Source: Paragemmobacter straminiformis
GTDB taxonomy: Bacteria; Pseudomonadota; Alphaproteobacteria; Rhodobacterales; Rhodobacteraceae
NCBI RefSeq assembly: GCF_014243445.1
Contig: NZ_JACLQD010000004.1
Span: 124,001 to 188,000, forward strand
Direction of reading: 5' to 3'
Length of the DNA: 64,000 nt
Part shown: positions 8,319-16,234 of the stretch, piece by piece
How positions within the stretch are numbered: position 1 is the stretch's first letter
Layout: the number at the start of each line of letters is the position of its first letter
Made by a program: the position numbers and the translations under genes
The notes under the pieces: generated by a model
The model's input: the letters and a program-made list of their open reading frames with translations, nothing else
Told to the model about the DNA's origin: nothing
Databases searched by the model: none

Positions 8319-8336
8319 TGTAAACCTAGTCTGACA
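8319..8336. promoter_or_regulatory. PpsR/CrtJ site (crtA-proximal)
   Basis: An exact TGT-N12-ACA palindrome (TGTAAACCTAGTCTGACA) about 35 bp upstream of the proposed crtA start. This is the known binding motif of the aerobic photosynthesis repressor PpsR/CrtJ. It pairs with a second site 74 bp away beside crtI, which suggests looping or cooperative control of the divergent crtA and crtI promoters. Confidence 0.85.
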
Positions 8337-8392
8337 GCATAATGCAGGAAGGAAAAGAAAAAAGCGGCGGTTTGCGGCGGAAACGATGCTAT

Positions 8393-8410
8393 TGTCAATC
8401 AAACTAGACA
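8393..8410. promoter_or_regulatory. PpsR/CrtJ site (crtI-proximal)
   Basis: An exact TGT-N12-ACA palindrome (TGTCAATCAAACTAGACA) ending 16 bp before the crtI ATG. On the minus strand its left half reads TTGACA, a possible -35 element for crtA. Binding here should block crtI and perhaps crtA initiation. Confidence 0.85.
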
Positions 8411-8426
8411 GTCTATCATCCGTGCC

Positions 8427-10004
8427 ATGACCTATATGCGCCCCAACCCGCCCGCCCCGTCCGAAGCCTGCCATGCCATCGTGATCGGGGCAGGTCTCGG
8501 GGGGCTTGCCTCGGCCATGCGGCTGGGGGCCAAGGGGTGGCGCGTCACCGTGATCGACCGGCTCGACCGTCCCGGAGGGCGGGGGTCCTCGATCACCCAA
8601 GGGGGGCACCGCTTCGACCTTGGCCCGACCATCGTGACCGTGCCGCAGGGCCTGCGCGAATTGTGGGCCGCCTGCGGGCGCGACTTTGACAGCGATGTCA
8701 CGCTTAGGCCGATGGAACCCTTTTACGAAATCCGCTTTCCCGACGGCGAGACCTTTACCGCGCGTCAGGACGATGCGGCGATGCAGGCCGAGGTGGCCCG
8801 CATTTCGCCGCGCGATGTGGCGGGCTACAACGCCTTTCTCAAGGACAGCGAGGCGCGTTACTGGTTCGGCTTCGAAGACCTTGGCCGCCGGTCGATGCAC
8901 CGGTTCGGCGATCTGCTCAAGGTCTTGCCCAAATTCGCGATGCTGCGGGCCGACCGTTCGGTCTATGCCCATGCGGCGGGGCGCGTGAAGGACGAACACC
9001 TGCGCTTTGCGCTGTCGTTCCATCCGCTGTTCATCGGCGGCGATCCGTTCAACGTGACGTCGATGTACATCCTTGTCAGCCATCTCGAGAAAGCTTTTGG
9101 CGTGCATTACGCGATGGGCGGGGTGCAGGCCATCGCGGCCGCCATGGCGCGGGTGGTCGAGGCGCAGGGCGGCGAGGTTCTGCACGATACCGAGGTTGAC
9201 GAGATCCTGACCGAAGGGGGCCGCGCTTCGGGTGTGAGGCTTGCATCGGGCGAGGTGATGCGGGCGGCGATCGTGGTCAGCAACGCCGATGCGGGCCACA
9301 CCTACAGCCGTCTTTTGCGAAACCTGCCGCGAAAACGCTGGACCGATGCCAGGCTGAACCGCTCGCGCTGGTCGATGGGGCTTTACGTCTGGTATTTCGG
9401 CACGCAGGGCACAAGCGGGATGTGGAAGGATGTGGGGCACCACTCCATCGTCGTCGGACCCCGCTACCGCGACCATATCAAGGATATCTTTATCCGCGGC
9501 AAACTGGCCGATGACATGAGCCTTTATGTCCACCGCCCCAGCGTGACCGACCCGTCCGTGGCCCCCGAGGGGGGCGATACCTTCTATGCGCTGTCGCCGG
9601 TGCCGCATCTGGGGTTCGGCGGGGTCGATTGGGCCGAGGAAGAGCCGCGCTATCGGGCGAAGATGGCCCGCATGCTGGAAGAGCGGCTGATCCCGGGCTT
9701 TCAGGACCGCATCACGGAAAGCCTTGTCTTTACGCCGGAAACCTTTCGCGACCGCTATCTTTCGCCCTTTGGCGCGGGCTTCTCGATCGAGCCGCGCATC
9801 CTGCAATCGGCCTATTTCCGGCCCCATAACGTAAGCGAGGAAGTGCCGGGCCTGTATCTCGCGGGGGCGGGGACGCATCCCGGTGCGGGGCTGCCCGGCG
9901 TCGTGGGCACGGCCGAAGTGCTGGGCACGCTTGTGCCCGATGCGCCGCGCCGCGCGTCGATGCCCGATCTGCCCTTGCCCGATCTGCCGATGGCCGCGGA
10001 ATGA
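8427..10004 (+). CDS. crtI: Phytoene desaturase CrtI
   Basis: A 525-residue FAD-dependent desaturase that converts phytoene to neurosporene (three desaturations) in the spheroidene pathway. The N-terminal dinucleotide motif VIGAGLGGLASAMRLG is at residues about 19-34, followed by GGRGSSITQGGHRFDLGPT. The C-terminal bacterial-type carotenoid desaturase signature region LYLAGAGTHPGAGLPGVVG is intact. It starts next to a PpsR site, diverges from crtA, and overlaps crtB by 4 bases. The short Pro-rich tail (PDLPLPDLPMAAE) lies beyond the conserved domain. Confidence 0.97.
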   Translation: MTYMRPNPPAPSEACHAIVIGAGLGGLASAMRLGAKGWRVTVIDRLDRPGGRGSSITQGGHRFDLGPTIVTVPQGLRELWAACGRDFDSDVTLRPMEPFYEIRFPDGETFTARQDDAAMQAEVARISPRDVAGYNAFLKDSEARYWFGFEDLGRRSMHRFGDLLKVLPKFAMLRADRSVYAHAAGRVKDEHLRFALSFHPLFIGGDPFNVTSMYILVSHLEKAFGVHYAMGGVQAIAAAMARVVEAQGGEVLHDTEVDEILTEGGRASGVRLASGEVMRAAIVVSNADAGHTYSRLLRNLPRKRWTDARLNRSRWSMGLYVWYFGTQGTSGMWKDVGHHSIVVGPRYRDHIKDIFIRGKLADDMSLYVHRPSVTDPSVAPEGGDTFYALSPVPHLGFGGVDWAEEEPRYRAKMARMLEERLIPGFQDRITESLVFTPETFRDRYLSPFGAGFSIEPRILQSAYFRPHNVSEEVPGLYLAGAGTHPGAGLPGVVGTAEVLGTLVPDAPRRASMPDLPLPDLPMAAE

Positions 10005-11044
10005 CGATCTCGGCCGGTCACTTCACGCCCGACAGGGCCGAGGACATCGCCGCCCGCGACATGGCCGAATGCCGCGAGGCGATCCGCACGGGGTCGCTGT
10101 CCTTTCACGCCGCCTCGCGCCTGCTGCCGACGGCGGTGCGCGACCCGTCGCTGGCGCTTTATGCCTTTTGCCGTCTGGCCGACGATGCGGTCGACGAAGG
10201 CGATGACAAGATTGGCGCGGTGCTGCAATTGCGGGACCGGCTGGACCTTGTCTATCAGGGCCGCCCGCGCGATGCGGCGGCGGATCGGGCCTTTGCCCGC
10301 GTGGTCGAGGCGTTCGACATGCCCCGCGCCTTGCCCGAGGCCCTGCTCGAAGGTTTTGCATGGGATGCGGTGGGGCGGCGCTATGACACGCTGTCGGGGG
10401 TGCTGGACTATTCCGCCCGGGTCGCTGCGGCCGTGGGGGCCATGATGTGCGTGCTGATGCGCGTGCGCGACGCCGATGCGCTGGCCCGTGCCTGCGACCT
10501 TGGCCTTGCGATGCAACTGACCAACATCGCCCGCGATGTGGGCGAGGACGCACGGGCGGGGCGGGTTTACCTGCCGCTCGACTGGCTTGCCGAACACGGG
10601 GTCGGGGTGGATGCCTTTCTGGCCGATCCGAAGCCCGACGCGGGGGTGCGGGCGGTGACGCGGCGGCTGCTCGACCATGCCGACCGGCTTTATGCGCGGT
10701 CCGAGGCCGGTGTGCCGCGCCTGCCCTTTGCCTGCCGGCCGGGGATATTGGCGGCGCGCCATGTCTATGCGGGCATCGGCGGGCGGGTGCGGGCGGCGGG
10801 GTATGACTCCGTCACCCAGCGGGCGCGCACCGGGCGCGGGGCCAAGCTGGGTTGGCTGGCGCTTGCGCTGCTGCGGGCAGGGACGACGGCAATCGGCCCC
10901 GTGCCTTCGGTGCTGCATGCCGGGGCGGCGCCCGAGGTCGATTTTCTGGTGCAGGCCGCGCGCGGCACACCGCGCAAGGCAAGGTCCGAGGCGCTATTGT
11001 CGGTTCTGGCGCAGCTCGAGGCGCGGGATCGCGGCATCGCCTGA
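10001..11044 (+). CDS. crtB: Phytoene synthase CrtB
   Basis: A 347-residue squalene/phytoene synthase-fold enzyme that condenses two geranylgeranyl diphosphates to phytoene. Both Asp-rich substrate motifs are visible: YAFCRLADDAVDE near residue 50 and QLTNIARDVGEDARAGRVYLP near residues 170-190. The ATGA overlap with crtI indicates coupling. CrtB uses the GGPP made by CrtE from the divergent neighbouring operon. Confidence 0.96.
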   Translation: MTISAGHFTPDRAEDIAARDMAECREAIRTGSLSFHAASRLLPTAVRDPSLALYAFCRLADDAVDEGDDKIGAVLQLRDRLDLVYQGRPRDAAADRAFARVVEAFDMPRALPEALLEGFAWDAVGRRYDTLSGVLDYSARVAAAVGAMMCVLMRVRDADALARACDLGLAMQLTNIARDVGEDARAGRVYLPLDWLAEHGVGVDAFLADPKPDAGVRAVTRRLLDHADRLYARSEAGVPRLPFACRPGILAARHVYAGIGGRVRAAGYDSVTQRARTGRGAKLGWLALALLRAGTTAIGPVPSVLHAGAAPEVDFLVQAARGTPRKARSEALLSVLAQLEARDRGIA

Positions 11045-11113
11045 AACTGCGCGCTTGGACGGAACCGATAACAGGTCTATGTGGCTTCTCCTGACTTTGA
11101 TCGGAGCGGCCCC

Positions 11114-11575
11114 ATGGATTTCGTCCTGTTCTTCACCTTTCTTGCCGCTTGCGGGGCCGCAGCGGCCACGGGGGCGCTGTTTTCGCCGGGCGATTGGTAT
11201 CGCGGCCTGCGCAAACCGGTCTGGACGCCGCCGGACTGGCTGTTTCCCGTGGCATGGACCACGATGTATCTGTGCATGAGCGCCGCCGCCGCCCGCGTGG
11301 CGGTGCTGCCCGATGCGGGGCAGGCCCTTGCGCTGTGGTCGGTGCAGATCGCCTTCAACGCACTCTGGACGCCCGTGTTCTTCGGGTTGAAGCGGATGGG
11401 GGCGGGGCTTGTGGTCGTGTTGTGCCTTTGGCTGGCCGTGGCGCTGACGATGCTGGCGCTGTGGCAGCTCGACCGGATCGCGGGGCTTTTGTTCGCGCCC
11501 TATCTGACATGGGTCACCGTGGCTTCGGCGCTGAATGCGACCGTGTGGCGGATGAACCCCGAAGCCCGTGGCTGA
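11114..11575 (+). CDS. tspO: TspO/CrtK tryptophan-rich sensory protein
   Basis: A 153-residue protein of the TspO/MBR family with five predicted outer-membrane-located helices. The family segments WYRGLRKPVWTPPDWLFPVAW and FNALWTPVFFGLKRMGAGL are clear. In Rhodobacter, TspO binds tetrapyrroles and modulates the oxygen response of photosynthesis genes; that is known from the family. It lies 69 bp after crtB in its standard place and ends only 18 bp from the convergent crtC. ATG 11114 begins the conserved MDFVLFFTF. Confidence 0.94.
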   Translation: MDFVLFFTFLAACGAAAATGALFSPGDWYRGLRKPVWTPPDWLFPVAWTTMYLCMSAAAARVAVLPDAGQALALWSVQIAFNALWTPVFFGLKRMGAGLVVVLCLWLAVALTMLALWQLDRIAGLLFAPYLTWVTVASALNATVWRMNPEARG

Positions 11576-11593
11576 GCGGCGATAGCCCGCGGT

Positions 11594-12523
11594 TCAGGGC
11601 CTGTCCTGCGTCCACTTTGCCCGCCGTGGCACGCGGACAGCCAGCATGGATTTGACCAGCGGCGAGCGGAAGCGGGTAAGATCGAGCGCCTCGTGAACGC
11701 CTGTCGTGACCTCGCCATTCAGGCGGGTCTGCACAAGGCTGCGGCTGTAGAAGGGCGCGTCGAGCATGTTGAGCCGTTGCTGCGGCAGGGTGCCCGCGTC
11801 GGCCCGCGTCTCGCGTTTGACCTGCCAGAGCGAGCGTTTGAACCGCGTCAGCGGCGGGGCCGCGATTTCGCGCACCTTGCCCGCGTGGTCGATCTCGATC
11901 CCGAGGGCGAGGGTGCTGCCGTCACGGCGGGTCGCATCGTAGAAGCACTGCGCGCCGTTCTGCGTGGGGTAGCGGCCCCATGTCCAGAAGTCGAAATCGG
12001 CTTCAAGCGCGGCGGTGCCGAAATTGGCGTCGAAATAGCCGTGGCCCTGCCAGCGGTGGCCTTGGGTCAGGTCAACGTCGATGCGCGCGATCGGGGCGAA
12101 GGGGCGCCAGATGTGGTTGGGGTGCAGGGCCACTTCGGCATCGGTGACCGCCTGCGGTGTCAGGGTGATGCGTCCGCGCACGGGGGTGACAAGCGGAAGC
12201 GCGCCGATCTCGTCGATGTCGATCACCAGGTGCCGGCCCGTCCAGTGCATGCGGCTTGGCCCGACCGTCAGCGTGTCGGTCGTCTGGCGCAGGGCGCTGC
12301 GGCCACGGTCGGTCATGGTGAAGCGCCCGCCCGGCCCGTAGGTCGCCACGTTCAGGCAGCAATGGTTCTGCGGATCGCGCCGCCCGCTTGCCGCATACCA
12401 CGGCGAGAACACCGAGCCGATGAAGCCTATGACCGAGACCGCGCGCGTCCCGTCATCCGAGACGCCATCGACATACCACCAGGCGTAGCCGTCGGGCGCG
12501 ACGTGGAGGGCGAAGTTCGGTCC
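11594..12523 (-). CDS. crtC: Hydroxyneurosporene synthase CrtC (start unresolved)
   Basis: CrtC hydrates neurosporene and its derivatives at the 1,2 double bond. The family body is clear: IGFIGSVFSPWYAASGRRD, RPFAPIARIDVDL, GYFDANFG and DFDFWTWGRYP. Conserved sequence (GPNFALHV, YAWWYVDGVSDDG) extends upstream to about 12523, yet that stretch has no in-frame ATG, GTG or TTG. The first GTG (12410-12412) would cut off the conserved WWYVDG block. The region overlaps the crtD tail by about 97 bases in another frame. Coordinates give the extent of recognisable homology. A frameshift at the junction, a sequence error or a non-standard start could explain this. Confidence 0.88.
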   Translation of the reverse strand, partial: GPNFALHVAPDGYAWWYVDGVSDDGTRAVSVIGFIGSVFSPWYAASGRRDPQNHCCLNVATYGPGGRFTMTDRGRSALRQTTDTLTVGPSRMHWTGRHLVIDIDEIGALPLVTPVRGRITLTPQAVTDAEVALHPNHIWRPFAPIARIDVDLTQGHRWQGHGYFDANFGTAALEADFDFWTWGRYPTQNGAQCFYDATRRDGSTLALGIEIDHAGKVREIAAPPLTRFKRSLWQVKRETRADAGTLPQQRLNMLDAPFYSRSLVQTRLNGEVTTGVHEALDLTRFRSPLVKSMLAVRVPRRAKWTQDRP

Positions 12524-13983
12524 TGCAGAATCGCCGCGACCGCGTGCTTGCCCGAGAGGGCTGCCATCGGCACTCCCGCCCCCGGATGCGTTCCGCCCCC
12601 GGCCAGATAAAGGCCCGCCAGCGCCGTGCGCGCCGTCGGGCGCTGAAATGTGGCCATCGCCCCCTCGGGCGTGCGCCCGTAGAGCGCCCCCTTCGATCCG
12701 GGAAAGAGCCGGTCGAAGTCTTTCGGCGTGGTCAGGCTGGTCGTGGCGGGGAGCGGCTCGAAGGTCAGGCCCATCGCCTGCAACTGCTGGAAGGTGCGTG
12801 TCCGGCATAGGTCATGGTCCTTGGTCGATTGGGCGAGGGCGGCAGGGGCGTTCAGGATGATCTCGAAGCGTTCGGGTCCGGTTCCGACGAAGCCGGAAAG
12901 GCGGTCTTCGGCGCAGAGGTAAAGGGTTTGCGCCTCGGGCATCCGGCCGCGACCGATGGGGCCGAATTCGGTGGCGGGGTCGGCGGTGAAGAAAAGGTTG
13001 TGATGCACCAGATCGCGCGCCCTTGGCCCTGCCGGTGTCGCGGCAAAGGCCCAGACCTGCGCCGACAGGCTGGGGGGCGCAGGGTCAGGGCCGGTAAAGG
13101 CATTTCCCATCAGCCCCGCGGAAAGGGCCGCCGGATCGCCGTTGAAGACGCAGAACGCGCAGGGAATTGCTTGGCCCTTTGTCGTCTGCACCGCCGTTAG
13201 CCGACCGTTCTGCCGGATCAGGCGGTGGGCTCCGGTGTCGTAGTGAAAGGTCACGCCCATGCGCGCGGCCAGATCGGCAAGTGCTGCGGCCAGCCTGTGC
13301 ATGCCCCCCTGCACGCCCCAGACGCCCCGCGCCTCGGCCTGCCAGATAAGGGCGAGGACGGCGGGCGAATGGGCGGGCCTGCCGCCGACATAGGTCGCAT
13401 AGCGGCCGAAGAGCTGGATCAGACGGGGGTCGCGGAAATGCAGGCGCAGCAGGCGGTCGAGCGACAGGCCCGGCAGCAGCGCGGGCCACAGGCGCGGCAC
13501 GCGCAGGGCGGCGCGGGCGACGGCGCGGGCCTCGGGGCGGGGCGCACGCATGACGGGGCCTTGGAACGTGTCGTAAAGGTCTTTGGCAAGGCTGTCGAAA
13601 CGCAGGAAGGCCGCAGCCTCGCGCGGGCCGGACAGGGCGCGGATGGCATCGGCATTGGCCATGCGGTCGGGCGTGAGGTCGAGGGTGCTGCCATCGGGCC
13701 ACCAGTGGCGGGCAAGGACGGTCTGCGCGATCAGCGTGACATGGTCGTCCAGTCTTTCGCCGTTCAGGGCGAAAAGCTCGTCGAAAACATGGCGCAGCGT
13801 CAGCACCGTGGGGCCGGCGTCGACCGGCCCGGCTTCGCTGGGCAGGGCGCGGGCCTTGCCCCCCGGCGTGGCCGCGCGTTCCAGCACGGTGACAGCGAAC
13901 CCCGCCGCCGCAAGCCGGATGGCCGAGGCGAGGCCGCCCATTCCGGCGCCGATGACGATGGCCTTGGTCGGGTCGCTTTCCAT
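12427..13983 (-). CDS. crtD: Methoxyneurosporene dehydrogenase CrtD (extended C-terminus)
   Basis: CrtD is a CrtI-type FAD desaturase that introduces the 3,4 double bond in the spheroidene pathway. The N-terminal motif VIGAGMGGLASAIRLA and the C-terminal YLAGGGTHPGAGVPMAALSGK are intact. Normal family homology ends near AVAAILQD. About 30 further residues (RTSPSTSRPTATP and onward) are simply another frame of crtC, making the protein 518 residues, some 24 longer than I recall for Rhodobacter CrtD. This suggests the native stop was lost. Start ATG 13983 is divergent from crtE with two PpsR sites between. Confidence 0.93.
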   Translation of the reverse strand: MESDPTKAIVIGAGMGGLASAIRLAAAGFAVTVLERAATPGGKARALPSEAGPVDAGPTVLTLRHVFDELFALNGERLDDHVTLIAQTVLARHWWPDGSTLDLTPDRMANADAIRALSGPREAAAFLRFDSLAKDLYDTFQGPVMRAPRPEARAVARAALRVPRLWPALLPGLSLDRLLRLHFRDPRLIQLFGRYATYVGGRPAHSPAVLALIWQAEARGVWGVQGGMHRLAAALADLAARMGVTFHYDTGAHRLIRQNGRLTAVQTTKGQAIPCAFCVFNGDPAALSAGLMGNAFTGPDPAPPSLSAQVWAFAATPAGPRARDLVHHNLFFTADPATEFGPIGRGRMPEAQTLYLCAEDRLSGFVGTGPERFEIILNAPAALAQSTKDHDLCRTRTFQQLQAMGLTFEPLPATTSLTTPKDFDRLFPGSKGALYGRTPEGAMATFQRPTARTALAGLYLAGGGTHPGAGVPMAALSGKHAVAAILQDRTSPSTSRPTATPGGMSMASRMTGRARSRS

Positions 13984-14011
13984 CGGGACAGTCTAGCGGG
14001 CTGCGGCGGTT

Positions 14012-14029
14012 TGTCCAAGTTGGATTACA
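14012..14029. promoter_or_regulatory. PpsR/CrtJ site (crtD side)
   Basis: An exact TGT-N12-ACA palindrome (TGTCCAAGTTGGATTACA) in the crtD/crtE divergent region, 28 bp upstream of the crtD ATG. It lies 24 bp start-to-start from the next site, about two helical turns, which suits cooperative binding. Confidence 0.82.
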
Positions 14030-14035
14030 GAATGG

Positions 14036-14053
14036 TGTAAGATTTAGTTTACA
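14036..14053. promoter_or_regulatory. PpsR/CrtJ site (crtE side)
   Basis: An exact TGT-N12-ACA palindrome (TGTAAGATTTAGTTTACA) about 55 bp upstream of the crtE start. With the adjacent site it forms a tandem operator for crtD and crtE. Confidence 0.85.
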
Positions 14054-14107
14054 CATCCGCTTGCCGGTGCAATGCTTTGCAAAAGCGATGCGCAAAGAGG
14101 GGCGATC

Positions 14108-14977
14108 ATGGCACTGGACGGGCGGATCGAGCAGGCGGTGGTTGCGGCCCTTGCGCTGTCGAAGGGGGCGGATGCACCGCCCCGCTTGCAGGCGGCATTG
14201 GACCACGCGGTCTTTCCGGGGGGCGCGCGGATCAGGCCGACGATCCTGCTTTCCGTGGCAACGGCCTGCGGCGACGACCGTCCCGGCCTTGCGGATGCGT
14301 CGGCGGCGGCGCTCGAGTTGATCCATTGCGCCAGTCTCGTCCATGACGATCTGCCCTGTTTCGACGACGCCGACACGCGGCGCGGCAAGGCTTCGGTGCA
14401 TCGCGCCTTTGGCGAGCCGCTGGCGGTTCTGGCCGGCGATTCGCTGATCGTGCTGGCCTTCGAGGTGCTGGCGCAGGCGGCGGGCGACCATCCGCGCCGT
14501 GCGGTGGACCTGATGCGGATTCTCGCGCAGCGGACGGGGATGCCGGGCGGAATTTGCGCGGGGCAGGGCTGGGAAAGCGAAGCGGTGATCGACCTTGCCG
14601 CCTATCACCGGGCCAAGACGGGCGCGCTGTTCATTGCCGCCACGCAGATGGGGGCCGTGGCCGCGGGGCAGGATGCCGAGCCGTGGGAAGAATTGGGCGC
14701 AAGGATCGGGTCGGCCTTTCAGGTGGCCGACGATCTGAAAGACGCGCTGCTCACGCCCGAGGAAATGGGCAAGCCTGCCGGTCAGGATGCCGCGCACCAG
14801 CGGCCTTCGGCCGTGGCCGAGATGGGTGTTGCGGGGGCGGTCAGCCATCTCAAGGACATTCTGGGCGGGGCCATCGCCTCGATCCCGTCTTGCCCCGGCG
14901 AGGCGAAGTTGGCCGCGATGGTGCGGGCCTATGCCGAGAAGATGACGCCGGTGCATCTGTCGCCCGTTCGGGGCTAG
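14108..14977 (+). CDS. crtE: Geranylgeranyl diphosphate synthase CrtE
   Basis: A 289-residue trans-isoprenyl diphosphate synthase that makes GGPP for carotenoids and the bacteriochlorophyll tail. The first Asp-rich motif is HDDLPCFDDADTRRG and the second is QVADDLKDAL. ATG 14108 was chosen because AGAGGGG lies six bases upstream and it starts the conserved MALDGRIEQ; an in-frame ATG at 14072 lacks such a site. The gene diverges from crtD and ends 2 bases before crtF. Confidence 0.95.
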   Translation: MALDGRIEQAVVAALALSKGADAPPRLQAALDHAVFPGGARIRPTILLSVATACGDDRPGLADASAAALELIHCASLVHDDLPCFDDADTRRGKASVHRAFGEPLAVLAGDSLIVLAFEVLAQAAGDHPRRAVDLMRILAQRTGMPGGICAGQGWESEAVIDLAAYHRAKTGALFIAATQMGAVAAGQDAEPWEELGARIGSAFQVADDLKDALLTPEEMGKPAGQDAAHQRPSAVAEMGVAGAVSHLKDILGGAIASIPSCPGEAKLAAMVRAYAEKMTPVHLSPVRG

Positions 14978-14979
14978 CG

Positions 14980-16098
14980 ATGCTGAAGGCATCCGGAAAG
15001 GTGGCATCAGGTCTGGGCTGGGCCGCGCGGTTGGGCCTTTCGCCCCGCTTCCATGCGGTTTGTTCAAGGATTCCGGGGCTCAAGCATATCGCGCGGGCCG
15101 AAGGGCGGGCGCTTTTCGATGTGGTCTCGGGGTTTGTCCAATCGCAGGCCTTGCTGGCACTGGTCGAATTGCGGCTGCTGCATCGCCTGACGGACGGGCC
15201 TTTGCCGACGGGTGATCTTGCTGCCTTTGCCCGCGTGCCTGCCGAACGCATGGCGGTGCTGATGCAGGCGGGGGCAGGGTTGCGTCTGGTCAGGCGGCGG
15301 GCGGGGCTGTGGCATCTGACGACGCGGGGGGCGGCCTTTCTGACCGTGCCCGGGCTCGAGGCGATGGTGCGGCACCATCCGGTGCTGTACCGCGATCTGT
15401 CCGACCCCGTGGCCTTTTTCCGGGGCGAGACGAAGCCCGAGCTTGCGGGCTTCTGGCCCTATGTGTTCGGCGCGGGCGGGGCGGGGGATCCGGCGCTTGC
15501 GGCGCGCTATTCGGTGTTGATGGCCGACAGCCAGGGCCTTGTCGCCGAAGACACGTTGCGGCTGGTCGACTTTCGCGGCGTGACGCGGCTGATGGATGTG
15601 GGGGGCGGAACGGGTGCCTTTCTGGCCGCCGTGGGGGCCGCCCATCCGGCCCTTGCGCTGACGCTGTTCGACCTGCCCGCCGTGGTGCCCGGAGCGACCG
15701 CACGATTCGCGGCGGCGGGTCTGGGCGGGCGGACAAGAATCGTCCCCGGATCGTTCCGGGACGAGGCCTTGCCCGCGGGTGCCGATATGATCAGCCTTGT
15801 CCGCGTGCTTTACGATCACGGTGACGAAACCGTTACTGGCTTGCTTCGCGCGGCATATGACGCGCTTCCTCCGGGGGGGCGGTTGGTGGTGTCAGAGCCG
15901 ATGTCGGGGGGCGACAGGCCCGATCCGGCGACAGATGTGTACTTTTCCATTTACACCCTCGCGATGCAAACGGGGCGCACCCGTTCGGGCCGCGAAATCG
16001 GCGCGATGCTTTCGGCCGCAGGCTTTGAAAACATAGAGGTTTTGCCGGGGTTCAGACCCTTTGTCACCTCGGCCGTGACGGGTCGTCGCCCGAATTAA
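14980..16098 (+). CDS. crtF: Hydroxyneurosporene O-methyltransferase CrtF
   Basis: A 372-residue SAM-dependent O-methyltransferase that methylates 1-hydroxy carotenoids to methoxy forms. It has an N-terminal winged-helix dimerisation region (AEGRALFDVVSGFVQSQALL) and the SAM motif LMDVGGGTGAFLAAV near residue 205. ATG 14980 lies 2 bases after the crtE stop, so the pair is cotranscribed. Downstream, two PpsR sites and a promoter separate it from bchC, although Rhodobacter crtEF is known to read through into bchC and puf. Confidence 0.95.
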   Translation: MLKASGKVASGLGWAARLGLSPRFHAVCSRIPGLKHIARAEGRALFDVVSGFVQSQALLALVELRLLHRLTDGPLPTGDLAAFARVPAERMAVLMQAGAGLRLVRRRAGLWHLTTRGAAFLTVPGLEAMVRHHPVLYRDLSDPVAFFRGETKPELAGFWPYVFGAGGAGDPALAARYSVLMADSQGLVAEDTLRLVDFRGVTRLMDVGGGTGAFLAAVGAAHPALALTLFDLPAVVPGATARFAAAGLGGRTRIVPGSFRDEALPAGADMISLVRVLYDHGDETVTGLLRAAYDALPPGGRLVVSEPMSGGDRPDPATDVYFSIYTLAMQTGRTRSGREIGAMLSAAGFENIEVLPGFRPFVTSAVTGRRPN

Positions 16099-16118
16099 AG
16101 GCGCTTCCGTCAAAAAAC

Positions 16119-16136
16119 TGTCTATTTAATTTGACA
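16119..16136. promoter_or_regulatory. PpsR/CrtJ site 1 upstream of bchC
   Basis: An exact TGT-N12-ACA palindrome (TGTCTATTTAATTTGACA). Its right half contains the TTGACA -35 hexamer of the bchC promoter, so binding should block RNA polymerase. It is separated from the second site by 8 bp, matching the close pair described at Rhodobacter bchC. Confidence 0.88.
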
Positions 16137-16158
16137 GTCCAGATTGTAAGTCTAAACT
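16131..16158 (+). promoter_or_regulatory. Sigma-70-type promoter of bchC
   Basis: TTGACA (16131-16136) followed after 16 bp by TAAACT (16153-16158). The -35 lies in PpsR site 1 and the -10 in PpsR site 2. The start codon is about 75 bp downstream. The assignment is from sequence match only. Confidence 0.65.
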
Positions 16159-16162
16159 TACA
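16145..16162. promoter_or_regulatory. PpsR/CrtJ site 2 upstream of bchC
   Basis: An exact TGT-N12-ACA palindrome (TGTAAGTCTAAACTTACA), 8 bp after site 1 and covering the proposed -10 of the bchC promoter. Confidence 0.88.
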
Positions 16163-16234
16163 CATAGAGCCGAAAGTCTGGGTGTTGCCGTAAATTCACG
16201 GCAACAGGGCGGACCGAGGCAGGGGGGTAGAACC

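Noticed and set aside
7821-9878. 685-codon minus-strand open frame opposite crtI
   Set aside because: It crosses the crtA/crtI promoter region and PpsR sites and has no recognisable domain.
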